The notes beneath the pieces were generated by a model. The model did no database searches and was not told the origin of the DNA. It worked only from the letters and a program-made list of their open reading frames with translations. Source: Symsagittifera roscoffensis (Eukaryota > Xenacoelomorpha > Acoela > Convolutidae). Taken from it: DNA of 64,000 bases. Made by a program: the position numbers and the translations under genes. This document shows positions 10,250 through 21,578 of this stretch, piece by piece. Location of the stretch: NCBI RefSeq assembly GCF_963678635.1, contig NC_087066.1:42785369-42849368 (forward strand). Reading direction: 5' to 3'. Numbering within the stretch: position 1 is the first letter of the stretch; the number at the start of each line of letters is the position of its first letter.

Positions 10250-12110
10250 TTTTTCGTTTTCTCAAAAACGACCCTCTCTCAAATATGGTTTCAATGATTT
10301 GAACAGTTTTGAAAAGCTCCGCTGCATAAGTGGCTACGACCAAATACCATTTTTGCACGCAAAGGTATGGCCAGCGGAGTAGTCAAATTTTTGACCGTTG
10401 TGAATCTTTGACTATTCTCAAAAACCTACCTTCAAATCCGATATTTTGGGTTCAAGAAGATAACGAGTAGTAGGAAGTTCTTCTGCCGCAATTTATCGCC
10501 TTCTAAAAGTTCGGAGTTTTGATTTTTTGGCCGTTTTTTGAAAACTTTTTCATTATTCTCGAAAACTACCCTGCCATACCCGTGCTTTTGGGTTCAATTC
10601 TCAGAATGGGTTTCCGAAAGCTCATGCGAATACGCCCAATTTTCGACTCCAAATGTTTTGGCCCTTGGAAAAGTAAAAATTTTGATTTTGTGACCGTTTT
10701 TTGAAAGTTTGACACCTCTCGAAAACTACCCTCCAAAATTTGAGAGATTGGGTTCAATCAAATTGCAGGTTGCATGAATCCCTTCTGCATAAGGTTTATG
10801 CGTAATTTTTCACACAAAAAGCTATGGTTCTTGAAATTGTCAAATTTTTGATTTGTTGCTCTCGTTGGTTTGTTAAAAGTCTACTTTTATAATAGGCTAT
10901 GCCAGTTTGTTGAAGAAAATAGTTATGACCTTCAAACAAGTCAAAGTTTTGAATCTTTGATAGTTTTTTGGAAACTTATTGACTTTACGCGAAAAACTGC
11001 TGGTCCAATTCTCAGGTTTTGTTCAACCGAGAAACCCGGCTTCGGAAATCTTCTCTGCTTAAGCGACCATAATTTGCTGTTTGTAGACAAATTTTTTGAT
11101 TTTGGAATATCTTTTTCATCAAATCTGAGATGAAAATTGCCATTAAAAGAATGGGTTGCGATAATTGTTTCTGCAATAGCGGCGGTTCTTGAATTCTTTG
11201 TAAGAGAATTTTATCTCCATTTTTCGTGCCGCATCAGTATAGCAAATTCGTTCAATTTCAAAGACGCATCTCCAGCTTTAGCTGGGCTAGTAGTTTTTTA
11301 TCGAGACATACAAAATATTTGGTTCACCTAATTTTTTTCAACATCTAAATTTTTTTTGACTTTTTTATGTTTGTGTTGCATTGCAGGGTGCGAAGCTCCG
11401 CTTCGCCTCTGTTTGTCTAATTTGAAATTGTTAACTTTTCGGATTTGTGGGTTTCGTTCTTATTTCCGTCGGCTGATTTGCCTTTTTTGTTCAAATGAAA
11501 TTTATATATTATCTGCGACGCTTTTCGCGCATTTTTTCTATCGAGAAGGATTTTTTCGTTCGAACAGTCCTTGATTGATAAAAATAGGTATTATTAAAAT
11601 ATATGGTATCAGTTTTTTGTAACAAGTTTTTCGAGACGGTTTGGATTTTTTTCGTTTTTCTCAAAAGTGACTGACTTTTGAAAAATAGGTTTTGAGAGAA
11701 AAAGAGCTCACTCCCTTGTCTGCCTACGAAATCCCCTCTTTTCAACTTTATCTACATACTTGACCCATTTTTTGGAGTTTTTCAGTTTCACGATAATTAC
11801 TTTCCCAAATCTGAGATTCGAATTCAATCGAAAGCTCGGGTTCAAAAAAGCTACCATTCATAATGGCCTATTTTCAAAACTTTTTCTTGAAAATTTATGC
11901 TTTTCAGGAACGTCATTTTTTACTGTTCTTTGAAACTGTGACTTCTTTGGAAAACTACTCTCCGAAATCCGAGATTTTGGAATCAATCGATGAACAAGTT
12001 TGTGGAAACTGTCCTGCATTTGTCGCTACGTCCAATTTTATTTACACCTTAAGTTATCCTCGGAAAATTCGTTTCGTTTTCTGCTTTATGAGGTTCGACA
12101 CAATATTTTT
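10250..12110. repeat. degenerate tandem array of about 150-bp units
   Basis: Related units recur with a core like TCTCGAAAACTACCCTCCAA, then about 20 nt, then TTTTGGGTTCAAT and a stretch resembling TTTTGACCGTTTTTTGAAA. Clear cores start near 10259, 10411, 10554 and 10714, spaced 143-160 nt. Weaker cores lie near 10985, 11645, 11785 and 11945. No long reading frame survives across units. It looks like an old satellite-like array invaded by a hairpin-ended repeat (3' end at 11390-11406). Confidence 0.6.
11376..11415 (+). mobile_element. 3' terminus of a hairpin-ended element
   Basis: The perfect stem-loop GCGAAGC-TCC-GCTTCGC at 11390-11406 is preceded by ATTGCAGG and followed by CTCTGTTTG. This matches the family 3' end. 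The matching 5' end could not be placed. Confidence 0.6.
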
Positions 12111-12289
12111 TCGCCTAAGCTGACGCTCGATTATTGATTATCAATGCTTCTAAGGCTCTTTATGAACACGCGAGCCAAAGATGTAAAGTTTTTATAGATG
12201 TAGTTTTTTTACTCATTTTTTCAGCTTAAATTTGCTGTAAGATGACTTCCTTTTTTTCTATCAACATCTTGAAATGCAGTTTTTTTTAT

Positions 12290-12335
12290 TGTTTTGCAAG
12301 TGTTGCGAAGCTCCGTTTCGCCTCTGTGCCTGAAT
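12290..12335 (+). mobile_element. 3' terminus of a hairpin-ended element
   Basis: GCGAAGC-TCC-GTTTCGC at 12305-12321, preceded by TTGCAAGTGTT and followed by CTCTGTGCC. The stem keeps pairing through a G-T wobble. A second, more decayed copy (AATGCAAAGCTCC, then CCTCTGTGTAA) follows at about 12418-12454. Confidence 0.6.
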
Positions 12336-12459
12336 TGATTTTCATTTTCTCTTTTTTTCAATTTCGTTTCGTCCTATTTTCTATTAGCTAGTTTGCAATG
12401 CTCCCCTGGGTTGTATAGCAAGGAATGCAAAGCTCCTTATCCCCTCTGTGTAATTAAGG

Positions 12460-13400
12460 TTGTCTGTTCCAACTTTTTGCTATTCTCTATATTATTAGTA
12501 GCAAAAAGTTCGGATAGATAGAATGAATTAGGAAGCGCAAATCTGCTAATTTTGAATAAAATTTGTATGGAAGGTTGAATCCAGGTTACCTGTTTTTTTA
12601 TTGGGAAATTTTTTCTGTTTAATTTTTTTTCTATGGACATTTTTGAAAAGGACAATTGCTTGAACAAGTTGCAAATAGTTGGAACAGTTTTCTATAGATT
12701 ATTTTCTAGGTACATTACAGACAAATTGCAAATGACTTTGACAATTTTTTTTATTTAAAAGCTTTAGCTGTTAGTTTTTTTGATTCGGAAGTTTGTTCTG
12801 CTTAATTGTTTTTCAATGGAATTTTTCTGGCAATTTCAGTGGTCAAAAGTTAATTTTTCAGACAACTTTTGTCTAAAAAATAAGCTTAAGCTGTTATTTA
12901 AAACTTTAGACAATAATGACTGCGTTCAAAAATTAATTTTTTAGACAACAATTATGTAAATAAAATTTGCATGGAAATTTGAATCCATTTGACTTTGGGA
13001 TATACGTTGTCTGCAAATAAGCTTTAGCTGTTATTTTTTTATTCGGTAATTTTTTCTGTTTGATTTTTTTCTTTGGACATTTGAACAAGTTGCAAAAAGT
13101 TGGAACAGACAAAATGAATTCAAAATAGCAAATGACCTAGACAACTTCTGAGTTCAAAAGTTAATTTTCACATCAAGACTGCCAAATTGCTCTTTTAAAT
13201 TATTTTTGTCTGTTCCATTGTAGCTTATTGTAGTTAGTAGCAAAAAGTTCGGACAGACAGAACTAATTTAAAAGCGCAATTGACCTATTTTCAGAAAATT
13301 TATCATGCAAAGTCTAATTTTTCAATCCGAATTTGTGTCTCAAGTTTACCTAAAAAAGGAAATTTTTAATTAATTCTGTCTGTCCGAACTTTTGCAACTC
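12460..13400. repeat. cluster of direct and inverted repeats upstream of cyclin B
   Basis: The 19-mer GTCTGTTCCAACTTTTTGC at 12464-12482 reappears as its exact reverse complement at 13092-13110. Variants occur at about 12500-12520 (AGCAAAAAGTTCGGATAGA), 13198-13260 (GTCTGTTCC then AGCAAAAAGTTCGGACAGAC) and 13374-13395 (GTCTGTCCGAACTTTTGCAA). Between them, phrases such as TTTTTTCTGTTTGATTTTTTT recur. This looks like nested or foldback non-autonomous DNA elements. No gene is seen. Confidence 0.6.
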
Positions 13401-13545
13401 TCTATATATGCTGTGTGTAGTTTTAGTTGACCTTCGAAGGCCAGAGTGTTCTAATTAATTGGCTGCATTTGATCTTAAAACCAGTCAGTCGATATTGTTA
13501 GATTCGTTGAAACACTTTTTCAGTTTCCGAATTTCTTCAGAATTA

Positions 13546-14565
13546 ATGAGCTCAATGACTACTACGAGAAAGGAACTTCCATTGGGAGATATCACGCAGC
13601 AAATGGCCACGTTTCGTGTGAGTCAGAACTACCATCTTAGCAGAAAGCCATTGCGAACCCAAAATAGAGCTCCTCGAGGTGAAAATCAAGAAAATATAGA
13701 CCCGGTGAAGAAACACGTGAGAAATATTGATGCGGAAGATGCAGACAAATTCCAATTCTGTAGCACGTACGTGAACGATGTGTTTTGGTACGCTTTTAAA
13801 ACAGAAGGTAACAGTATTGTCCCCAGTAACTACCTCGACGATCATGTTGTAACTCCTCGATTCAGAGCCATCTTAATCAACAGATTAGTGGAAGTACATG
13901 ACAAGTTCAGGTTATCGCCTGAAGTTATTTACCTCACTGTGAACTTCGTCGACAGGTACCTGTATGCTACACCCGAAGCTACTAAGAAGCAACTACACGC
14001 CATAGGGGTAACAGCCATGTTACTGGCTTGCAAGGTTGAAGAGGTTTCGGTACCTGCGGTGGGAGATTTTGTGTACATTACAGATCATGAGGCCTCAAAA
14101 GACGAGATCATGGCTCTAGAAGTGGACATTTTAAAGAAGCTGAAATGTGATGTAATGCCAATGCATGCTTTGTTTTTCCTGAGGCGCTTCAGTAAAGCGG
14201 GCGATGTTGCTCCTAAGAAGCACTGTATTGCGAAGTACATAATCGAGCTGTCGTTTGTAGAGATTGCGTTCACACAAGTTTTGCCATCCAAAGTGGCGGC
14301 CTGTGCTTTGTATTTGACCCTAAGGTTAGCGGCTGTATCTAGCTATGCTAACTGCTGGGATTCGACGTTGGAGCATTACAGCACCTATTCGGAAGCGGAT
14401 TTGGTCGACACGGCGGTTGAGATGCTGGAGTTGGTGAAAAATGCGGGAAGGTCGAGTTGTATGGCTGTACATAACAAGTACAAGCAAAGTAAGTGCAACA
14501 AGACAGCTCTTTACCCAGAAGTTTCGAGAGAAAATGCACAGAAATTGGCGTTGAGGATGAAGTGA
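13546..14565 (+). CDS. B-type cyclin, intronless
   Basis: Regulatory subunit of Cdk1 for entry into and progress through mitosis. From the ATG at 13546 the product has 339 residues; another ATG lies at 13555. Upstream in-frame codons have no ATG, and an acceptor-like TTCTTCAG ends at 13540, so I start at 13546. The short N-terminus has a destruction-box-like RKELPLGDIT and an ENQEN stretch near a KEN-like site. Then comes the hallmark IDAEDADKFQFCSTYV, two cyclin folds (MLLACKVEEV, FVYITD, HALFFLRRFSKAG, AKYIIELS, SKVAACALYLTLR), and the B-type ending KYKQSK. Odd points: the nearly invariant MRAIL.DWLVEV reads FRAILINRLVEV, so Asp and Trp are replaced. The gene has no introns although its neighbours are spliced. 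It may be a diverged paralogue or a retrocopy that kept its frame. Confidence 0.9.
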   Translation: MSSMTTTRKELPLGDITQQMATFRVSQNYHLSRKPLRTQNRAPRGENQENIDPVKKHVRNIDAEDADKFQFCSTYVNDVFWYAFKTEGNSIVPSNYLDDHVVTPRFRAILINRLVEVHDKFRLSPEVIYLTVNFVDRYLYATPEATKKQLHAIGVTAMLLACKVEEVSVPAVGDFVYITDHEASKDEIMALEVDILKKLKCDVMPMHALFFLRRFSKAGDVAPKKHCIAKYIIELSFVEIAFTQVLPSKVAACALYLTLRLAAVSSYANCWDSTLEHYSTYSEADLVDTAVEMLELVKNAGRSSCMAVHNKYKQSKCNKTALYPEVSRENAQKLALRMK

Positions 14566-15494
14566 AACTATGAAGCTGATGCTCGCAAGTTGATTTTAAC
14601 TCCAGATCCTGATGTCGATTCCAGATCAATCCAACTGCAGTAGATTAATGCCCGCTAATTATCATAAACTGATTTAGCTTGTTTCTTGAACTATTTAGCT
14701 GTACATTATATTTCGCGTGGGTTGTGATGTGATTTTTGAGTGATTTTGATTAAGTGTCAATGAACGAATTGAGTTTTTTGATTTTTCGCGGTGTTACTTT
14801 TGAATCTGAAACGTAATTGACTTTTTCGAAGATTAAATTTTAAGATTTCCCTATTGTCCCAGTTTTTTCGAATTTTGGTAATTTTACGAAGAAAGACAAT
14901 CATGAAATATTGCTGAAATGAATTAGTTTTGAGGTATAATATTTTGAAAAAAAAAAATTTCTGAATCAGTTCATTTTTGTTAATTGACACTTTTCCAACG
15001 TACTGTTGGCTGTGTTTTTAATTTGAACTTTGTGACATGTTTTAAATTATAATTCGTATGCAGCTGTGAATCGTTTGTTTTTTACAGTTATGTCGAGCTC
15101 CAATGCAAATTTGGGACCCTGGACACAAGGTCCCTTTTTCGACACCAGCTTTTCCCAGTTTTCATTTCTAATGTCAGCTCAATAGGTGATTTTATTCGCT
15201 ATGAAATGAAAAGTTTTTATAAATACTAAAACAGCAAAACTTATTTTCATATTCGTTGCCCTAAATTCTTAAATAACATTGAAAACCTGCATATGATTAC
15301 TTGTATTTAATCAGAAATTCTTAGTAGTATTATTGTTTTGAAATAAGTTTGAGCTGACCGAGAGCCAAGAAGCTTGTTCAATGATTCAGTCAGGTACATT
15401 TTTAGGCGAAGTGTCTTAATCGTTAACTAGGCTTTTCTAGTAGATTGAATAGGAGTTTTCAAGCGTTAACATGTTCATGTCTAACAGTAAGAGC

Positions 15495-15575
15495 GATTAA
15501 TTTCAAGCTCATAAGTTCTATGCCTCAGTTGAGGTAACTATGCGCCAATTCATGGTTCGAGCCTGGCTGAGAAAT
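15495..15575 (+). repeat. tRNA-like SINE head
   Basis: A box B-like GGTTCGAGCCT at 15554-15564 follows a plausible box A region. About 210 nt later starts a repeat body (15785-16080) shared with copies near 18430, 29970, 32250 and 32715. No acceptor stem closes it, so it is not a working tRNA gene. Confidence 0.5.
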
Positions 15576-15784
15576 GTTTTGGTTAAGTAAAAGCGTTTTT
15601 ATATCTTGTAAGTTTTGGCCAATTGTTTGATAAATTAATTTTTAAACGCGCGAAAAAAATAGGTGACAAATATTCAGTGAGCAAAATTGCGCTGAATTAA
15701 TTTTATAGAAAAGTTAGAGGCCTAAAATGTACTGAAATAACTTTTACACCAGCAATCACAAAGTTGAACGTTGCGCGGTGAATG

Positions 15785-16080
15785 CTTTCTCATTTAAGTT
15801 CAGTTCATTTACTTTGTTTTGTTAAATGGAAGGCAAACGCCACAATCAAGCAGCAAAAGTGTTAAGGTCACGAAAAATGTCATCGATTTCTGTATTCGAA
15901 AATGGATTTCAATCAGATTTCTCAGCGAATAGAATTACTTATTGGTCCAGATTTCTACCTGGTAACCGAAGTTACTAGACATGTTTTTCGAGACTAGTTT
16001 CTCGAGTCTTGAAAAAATTGATGGCCTTATTCATGATTGACACTTAGTTAAAATTAAAGTTTTAACCGTCTTCTGCATAA
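15785..16080 (+). repeat. SINE-like body, family D
   Basis: Contains GGAAGGCAAACGCCACAATC, ATCGATTTCTG..TTCGAAAA..GGATTT, TCTCAGCGAATAGAA, TTATTGG and ATGATTGACACTTAG in order. The same order recurs at about 29970-30380, 32250-32570 and 32715-33150, and partly at 18430-18600. The copies are diverged but collinear. Confidence 0.6.
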
Positions 16081-17318
16081 TGTTCTACGTAACGAACCAC
16101 AGGGCCTATTAATTCTGTAAGCGTCCAAATGCAATCCTTCGATTAAAAGCTGAATATGATATGATTTAGTCGAAGCACTACAAAAGAGGCTTGAAGTTGA
16201 TGTGAAGTTATTTTTAACTCACTTGTTTCATGCTGTTTTTAAAAAAAAAATTTCAAAATTAGTTTTTTCGCTGTAACAAACTATAATCAAATGGAGTGCT
16301 GAAATTTATTTTAGGCATGAGTTTTCAGTACGACTTGAGAATCAAAAATTTGTATCAAAAAAGTCACGCAGAAGTCACGCATTTCGATAGCTTGCTTTTT
16401 GGCAGTATTTTTAAACATTGTATGCATATAATCCAGCGCTAATTTCAAATCTAAACTGAGTAAGTTTTATGCATGTAACTTTTTTTCGTACCAAAAATAT
16501 AGTGCTGATTTGATTTATCAGGAAAAACTAATAACTTAAATATTGAAACCTTTTTTTCTCAGATTGGGTTGGTTTAAGTAAAAAAAGATGGTGATAAATC
16601 TTGTTAAGAATTTCAGCAGAATCATTACGGTGCAATTTATTTTGCAAAATTTGGCCCCAAAGTTTCACCCTAAAACTTCAGGGCCCTAATTTTGCAAAAT
16701 AGATTGAACCATATTAATTCTGCTGAAATTCGGTGAAATCAACTCAATCTGAGAAAAATGTGTTTTAGGCTTCAACAAGTGTTGATCGTTTTGCCAGGAT
16801 AAGTTAAATCAGCAGCTATTTATTGATGCCATGCGCTCGAGATTTTGGGGTGGGATAATGCTACTCGAAATCTTTCCAAATTGAAGTCAGGTATGCTAAT
16901 TGCCTTTCATAATGCTTTCGTGCTTTCCATCACATGTGACATTTGTTGGTAAAACGTGCTTGGGATGACAAAGCCGAAAGTTGAAGGATTTTGTCGAGAG
17001 CGCGTCGGGGATTGTTCGCTATGTTTGGCGTTGTAGTTGCAAATTACGGCTGCGCATGTGTCGAAGTCGTGAGGCTGTGATTAAATTTTTACGTAATGAT
17101 GCTGTAAAGATACTGGCAATTTTGAATTTTTATTTCGGGTAGCGAGTGTGCAGGGAGTTTTCAGTGTATCTGCTAAAGTTGGCAGCTCAGGTAAAAAGTT
17201 AAATGTGATTTTGAAGCTCGTTTTGTTGAAAAAAACCGAAGAATTTTTTACTGCATTAGGAGTTGAAAAATTAAATTGTTCGTGCAACAACAACTGGCTT
17301 CTTATCAACTATGTATTT

Positions 17319-18096
17319 ACGCTTGCGATTAGCAAGCGTCATCAAACCGGGACATAGAATTTTGTCGTATTAACAACTTATTAAACAGAATCGGTGTATC
17401 TTGGTTCATAATGAATTCAAGCTTCATGCGTGCCCGGCCTTTTGACTGGAGGTGAAGAATACACCTGCGACGGCTAAGTTCGTGGGTTTGAATCTGACCA
17501 TGAACTGTTTTTTTTTCCAAACTGGAAATATTTTTTTCAGAAAATGTCGGTCTATAGTTTGTCTGCTTATGTTTTCTCGGCTTAAGTGCTACGTTGCAGA
17601 ATTGCTTTTTTGCATGTAGTTTTCAATGTAGTTGCTTTCAATGTTTTGAATTGCTCCTTCATTTGTCACTTATGATTTCGACTTATGTTTAATCGGATTA
17701 GTGATCTAATTTGGGGTCAATTCAAAGATAGCATAGGTTTTATGCTTCAATCCGGATTGCACAGAATGCGAATTTTTTTAGTATGTAATTTCAAAATTTT
17801 TCATGACAATAAATATATTTTCGGTTCTACTGGAAATTATTTAAATTTTTGTCGGTTCAGTTGCCGTTTGTTAATTATTTTTTGGATTTTCATAAATTGC
17901 TGTCGATTGTGTTTTTGGTCGTGTTTTTCGTAAATAGAAAAAATGGAACAAGATTCCAGGCAACTTTGAGTTGTTTTAAGTGGTTTTTTGAAGTGTTTTT
18001 GTTGGACTTAGTGGCTTTCTTTTTCTGTCTGCTAGCTTTCACTACTATTTCTATGTTGTATCGCAAGTAGTGCGACGCTCCGCTTCGCCTCTGCGT
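17319..18096 (+). mobile_element. hairpin-ended non-autonomous element, copy 2
   Basis: The 5' end is a perfect 8-bp stem-loop, ACGCTTGC-GATTA-GCAAGCGT (17319-17339), followed by CATCAAACCGGGACA. The 3' end has TATCGCAAG (complement of the 5' arm CTTGCGAT) at 18059-18067, then the stem-loop GCGACGC-TCC-GCTTCGC (18072-18088), then CTCTGCGTTT. Inside, a tRNA-like segment (about 17408-17500) has a box B-like GGTTTGAATCT at 17485-17495. There is no protein-coding frame of note. The end structure resembles non-autonomous Helentrons; the tRNA-like part resembles a SINE. Confidence 0.68.
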
Positions 18097-18645
18097 TTAA
18101 TTAATGTTCAGGCCCAACTTGTGAAAACACAATAAAATGAACGTTTCTGAGAAATAGAATCAGCATGTGTCATAGAATTTCACAGAGAAGATTTTTGATA
18201 ACTTTCCTATACATTTGGTCTTTCTCCTTGTAAACAACGCGTCGAGGAAACACCGCTTCAGTTCTTCAGTTTACTTTTCAACAATTTACTTTGACAAGGA
18301 ACGAAGTAGAGTTACTAATTTAGTTCATCGGTTTTCGTCCGTTTTCTGTTCTGCAGAAACCTTACTTGATACGCAATTGAATTTTTTCGCGTTTTTTTCT
18401 ACATTTCACTAAAGTTAGTTTGGTAAATGCAAGAAAGCTTGCCCTCTCCAACAAGAAAAAAGCTAATAGCGTCAAAAACGTGAATGCTTTTTTGTTTGAA
18501 AATTGAATATGATTTATTCGCGCTTTCCAACTGACTAAAAAGACTGCTTATTGGTCCAGCTTTCTAATCATGAGTTAGTTCAATCCAAAAATTGTCATCA
18601 TAGAATATTTTTGAAATTCAAATCCAAAAAATGTGTATTTTTAAG

Positions 18646-19575
18646 TACCCTTGTGATAAGCAAGGGTATTGCAATCGGGTGCAAGGCATTTTTTCCCGTA
18701 AACAGCTTCGTTCACTGAAAGTTCATTTGAGGAGGAATGGTCAATGTCACTTCTGACATGCTCAAATTCTTGAAATTCAAATGAAGTACCATCATTCAAG
18801 TAGTAAAGTAGTTTCTGTCTGTTCATTTTGCGTTTTTCAACGTTTTTTTTTGTATCTAGTAGGGTTTTTATTGGCTTACTTTTCAAAGCATGGGTTTTGT
18901 TCCAATTCAAGCAATTTTCTAATATAACTGAAAAGTCAGTAATTTGTAAGCTTACTGAAAAGTCAATAATTTGTAATCAGTAATTTGTCTGATATTGTGT
19001 GTTTTTTTCAATGTTTTCTCATTTAATCAGCTTGTCATTTCAGCTTAGTTAACCGATATTGCTTAATTTCAGGGGCAAAATATATTCGTATAGGATTGTG
19101 GTTCAGTTTGGATGGGTCGAAAATTAAAAAAAAAATTTGCGTGAAATTTTTTATGACAACAGTTTTGTTTTCGGCTCAACAAGTTTCGACCCCAAGTTTG
19201 TCGCCTTTGTTGTCGCTCGGCGGATGATGATTTCCAATTGTTTTTTAGGCTATTTATGAACTTCATCCGATACAATCATGAATTTTTAAAGCTTTAGTTT
19301 TTCCAAATTATTTTTTCAATAAATTTTTTCAACCCAATTTTCAGAAGTTCTTATAATTTGTCTTTTTTCCACTCGCCATACTGTTGCGCAGTGCGAAGTT
19401 TCTCATCTTATTCAATAATGGTTGTTTTGTTCTCTTTTTCATCGAAATGAGTTTCAGTTTGAAACAAACATTTGGAATTTTCGCTTGTCGTTTTTCGGAG
19501 TTTTGTCCATTTTTGTGCAAGTCGGTGGCTTTGTATATCGCAAGTGGTGCCAGCTCAACTTCGCTTCTATGTTAA
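18646..19575 (+). mobile_element. hairpin-ended non-autonomous element, copy 3
   Basis: The 5' stem-loop TACCCTTG-N7-CAAGGGTA (18646-18668) is followed by TTGCAATCGGGTGC and, further on, TTTTTTCCCGTAAACAGCTT. The 3' end keeps TATATCGCAAGTGGTG (about 19533-19548), but its terminal hairpin is decayed (GCCAGCTCAACTTCGC), followed by TTCTATGTTA. Both ends match other copies in the window. The inner body differs from copy 2, so only the ends are conserved. Confidence 0.55.
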
Positions 19576-20299
19576 ATTCAAGCAGTTGAAAAGCTTCAGA
19601 AAAAAAATCGTTTTTCTTTGAATTCCTTGATATTTAACTAACTTCCTGCCCGAAGTGTCATGCTTCAAACAAGTCATCGCTTTATCGTGAGTCTACGTTT
19701 TTTGTAAATGAAGTGAGATTTTTTTTATTTGGGTCATTTATTTTATATATATGCGAAGCAGAGAACTAAATATCTAGTAGCAAACACATTATTTAGTTTT
19801 CAGATTACTCACTGCAATTTGAAAATTATTTTTCTCAAAATGGCTTAATTCTTTCACAAACTTGGGAATCACAAAATTTCAAGAGATTTATCACAATGAG
19901 TTTTTTCTGTGAAAATTGAGCTCTTAAAAATTGAAACCTTTCGAATTGTCTTTTAACTTCGTTTTTGGTCAGTCGCTGTGTTCATTTTTCAGATTATTTT
20001 TTTCACATTTTTCTCAGTGTTCTTTTTCACATTATTGAAGCATCATGCTAATTCAACGCTTGCAACTGTCTTTGTCGACATGTTGTCCTCAAAATTAACA
20101 TTCGAAAAAATGAGACTTATACAGATCTAGATTTTTGAAGTGTTTTTTTTTCTCGTCTAATTTAGGCCGGCCAGCTACTATGTTTTGTGACGTATCGTGA
20201 ATTGTGTATCTTTTGTTTACATGGTGTGGGAGTAATGGCGAGTGATTTTTAAAAAGTGATGAACATTTTAGCCAATGTGTTTTTTTTTCAGAATCGAGA

Positions 20300-21578
20300 A
20301 TGTCGGCTCCACCGCCTTACAACCCATCGTGGGATCAAAGCTATGACTCAAAGTACCCTCCTCCACCCAATAACAGTGGAATGCCACCCCAACCATCTGC
20401 TCCTGGGGGCTGGCAGATGCCGCCGCAGACAAACTACGGCTATGGTGGCTCATATGGGGTTGTGGACGATACTCCGCCAGTAAGTATCATTCGAGCTCTA
20501 AAACTTCTTCGGTGCCTTCTTTAAATATCAAGGTGACTTCTGACTTTTTTTTACTAAAGCCAGCTTACTAAGTTACATGTTTTTTCTATCTTCGCACAAC
20601 TGAGGTTGTTGGACGAAAGCAGAGGTGGTTTCTTTTTGTTTTTGAATCCATTTGAAGTTCATGCAAACTTGCATAGTCTGTTTAATGAGTTGAAAAAACC
20701 TTTTATCAGTTTTCTTGTTCTTAGTTAGAGTTTTTGAGCAGCTTTACATTAAATTTCAATCATTTATCAATTTTTGTATAGCCGGTAAAATTGAAAATGA
20801 CCCTTCTGATCCTATTTTACAGCAAATGTCTGGTGGCTATGACCCCTACAAGGACGATGTCGAGGCACAGCAACCCAATCGCCCGCCGCCACCGGTCTCG
20901 TTTGCAGCCCCAGGATTCAGTGACGTCAACATTCGAGCTGCATTCGTGCGAAAAGTCTACTTTACCCTCTCGACACAACTGGGAATCACATTCGCTATCG
21001 TTGCACTGTTTGTCAATGTCGACTCAGTCAAGACATTTGTACGTGAGAATTCGGCCTTGTACTATGTCGGCTATGTGATCTTTCTTATATCTTACTTCAT
21101 GCTGGTGTGTTGTCAAGGACTCAGACGAAAGTTCCCTGCTAATGTCGGACTCCTCATGATTTTCACTCTGGCTTTCTCCTACATGATCGGAGTCATATCC
21201 AGCTACTATGACCTGGACTCCATCTTCATGGCGCTCGGAATAACCACTGGAGTGACTCTGGCGGTGAGTATCTTCTCGTTCCAGACGAAATACGACTTCA
21301 CCAAGTGGCTCGGAGTCGCCGTTGTCGTCTCTTTCTGTCTCTTTTTCTTCGGATTCTTCATGATCTTCTTCTACAGCAAGGTCATGCACCTGATCTACGC
21401 GGGAATCGGCGCCATCTTGTTCACGGTGTTCCTGGCGATCGACACCCAGATGATCGTCGGTGGGAAGAGACATGAAATTGATCCCGAGGATCACATTCTC
21501 GGAGCCATTCTGCTGTACATCGACATCGTTTACATCTTCCTGTTTATTCTGCAGATCTTGGGACGATCTGGAAACTGA
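20300..21578 (+). CDS. Lifeguard/GRINA-type TMBIM protein, two coding exons
   Basis: A Bax-inhibitor-1 family membrane protein (Lifeguard group, TMBIM2/3-like). Family members sit in Golgi, ER or plasma membrane and affect calcium leak and cell death. Coding exons are 20300-20479 and 20823-21578, joined in phase 0 (CCA then gtaagt; TTTTACAG then CAA), giving 311 residues. Residues 1 to about 95 are rich in Pro, Gly, Tyr and Gln, as in GRINA. FSDVNIRAAFVRKVYFTLSTQL is the family entry motif before the first of seven membrane segments. The C-terminal EIDPEDHILGAILLYIDIVYIFLFIL matches the conserved last segments. The exons are clearly richer in G and C than the flanks. An acceptor-like TTTTTTTTCAG ends 8 nt before the ATG. 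The exact orthologue within the family is not settled. Confidence 0.93.
20480..20822 (+). other. intron of the Lifeguard-type gene
   Basis: 343-nt intron with donor GTAAGT and acceptor TATTTTACAG, phase 0. Nothing else is seen in it. Confidence 0.85.

Larger units (their letters stand above)
14566..20290. other. repeat-rich intergenic region
   Basis: No conserved gene is seen between the cyclin and the Lifeguard gene. The stretch holds a tRNA-headed SINE-like unit (15495-16080), two hairpin-ended elements (17319-18096 and 18646-19575) and unassigned AT-rich DNA. I found no canonical AATAAA soon after the cyclin stop; the 3' end of that transcript is unclear. Confidence 0.5.

Noticed and set aside
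13459-13545. Upstream in-frame extension of cyclin B
   Set aside because: The frame is open but starts at TTG, has no ATG, and is followed by an acceptor-like TTCTTCAG just before the first ATG at 13546.
21024-21494. 156-codon antisense frame rich in Glu, Asp, His and Ser
   Set aside because: It is the shadow of the Lifeguard gene exon on the opposite strand; the sense frame has clear family motifs.
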